Assembly: GCF_958295425.1 (NCBI RefSeq)
Contig: NC_081153.1
Location: 9,193,395-9,257,394, forward strand
Source of the DNA: Solea solea
Lineage: Eukaryota > Chordata > Actinopteri > Pleuronectiformes > Soleidae
Direction: 5' to 3'
DNA: 64,000 nucleotides
Part shown: positions 63,372-64,000 of the stretch, one piece after another
Layout of the letters: every line of letters begins with the position of its first letter
Position numbering within the stretch: the first letter of the stretch is position 1
Translations under genes and position numbers: made by a program
Notes under the pieces: generated by a model
What the model was told of the DNA's origin: nothing
Seen by the model: the letters and a program-made list of their open reading frames with translations, nothing else
The model's database searches: none

Positions 63372-64000
63372 CTGGAGATCACGGAGAAAAACCTGATCAC
63401 AAAATGCTGCCGACACGTGATGAAACAATTTCATTTATCGTCTAGAGTTGTGTCATCAGCGATGCCAACACAGAATGAATTCAGCGCATGCTGGTGTTGC
63501 AGAGACACATACAGCTCACTGACAAGCATGTCATACAAAACTGAGTGTAAACCAGGTAATGACTTTACTAGTGACAGCATGAGGATGTGACAGGGTGATG
63601 CGATGCAATTAAAGCTGTACATGGATCAAAAGTGCAACACTAAACACGATCTCTTGTGTTTCTCTTGTGGGAAGTGTAATTACTGAGTTGGGTCATTATT
63701 GAACTGTGTCGGGACAGATTAGATTAGATTATGGCGGCCCACCACACAGACTAACGGGCTAAAGATAAGCAGAGAGAAGCGTCTCTTCTGGCTCGTGATC
63801 TGATTTTTTTTTTTTTTTTTAGATTTACTGTAAGAGCCTAAGACGACCATGTCACTGAACAAATACGTCTAGATCAATGAGAGCTGACAGAATATAGAGC
63901 TATTTAACACCTATTTGAAATGAAGGATTACAGTGACAGCAGCTTTAACATCCCTCTCTTATTAGAGTCAGTTCCTCATCAAGAACAGCTCAGTACTTCC
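63372..64000 (-). other. top2b: top2b intron sequence to the window edge
   Basis: No further exon is recognised. A T18-type run lies near 63803-63821. The neighbouring upstream exon must lie beyond 64000. Confidence 0.6.

Overview
The window is vertebrate nuclear DNA, most likely from a percomorph-type teleost. This is inferred from long introns with canonical GT/AG sites, abundant (CA)n, (TG)n and (TA)n microsatellites, hAT-like and other inverted-repeat elements, tRNA-derived SINE-like copies, and proteins close to human but with fish-style divergence. There is no bacterial or organellar gene content. Most open reading frames are chance frames in introns or simple repeats.

Two genes are supported. 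(1) A complete retinoic acid receptor beta gene (rarb, beta2-type transcript) lies on the + strand. Its P2-type promoter is at about 3266-3341, the leader carries upstream ORFs, and eight coding exons run from 3927 to 56600. They join in frame to a 500-residue protein. Ala226, Ile264 and Val389 match the RARbeta subtype combination, as opposed to alpha (Ser/Ile/Val) or gamma (Ala/Met/Ala). (2) The last three coding exons of DNA topoisomerase II beta (top2b) lie on the - strand at 62732-63371; the rest of that gene is beyond the right edge. The tail-to-tail rarb/top2b order is the same as in human RARB/TOP2B.

Layout: 1-3260 upstream DNA, repeat-rich; 3266-3926 promoter and leader; 3927-4086 exon 1; 4087-15205 intron 1; 15206-15354 exon 2 (first zinc finger); 15355-31756 intron 2; 31757-31898 exon 3 (second zinc finger); 31899-41311 intron 3; 41312-41472 exon 4 (hinge); 41473-48654 intron 4; 48655-48831 exon 5; 48832-53730 intron 5; 53731-53935 exon 6; 53936-55584 intron 6; 55585-55743 exon 7; 55744-56250 intron 7; 56251-56600 exon 8; 56601 to about 61215 rarb 3' UTR; then top2b 3' UTR and terminal exons.

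The most interesting points are a promoter with two consecutive DR5 retinoic acid response elements (the upstream one a better consensus than the classical betaRARE), a relay of overlapping upstream ORFs ending 16 nt before the receptor start codon, and a C-terminal F domain roughly doubled by an Ala/Glu/Lys/Asp repeat. Two 3' splice sites also have (TG)n in place of the usual pyrimidine tract. I saw no wholly new biological system; the novelty is in regulatory detail and lineage-specific change of a known developmental gene.
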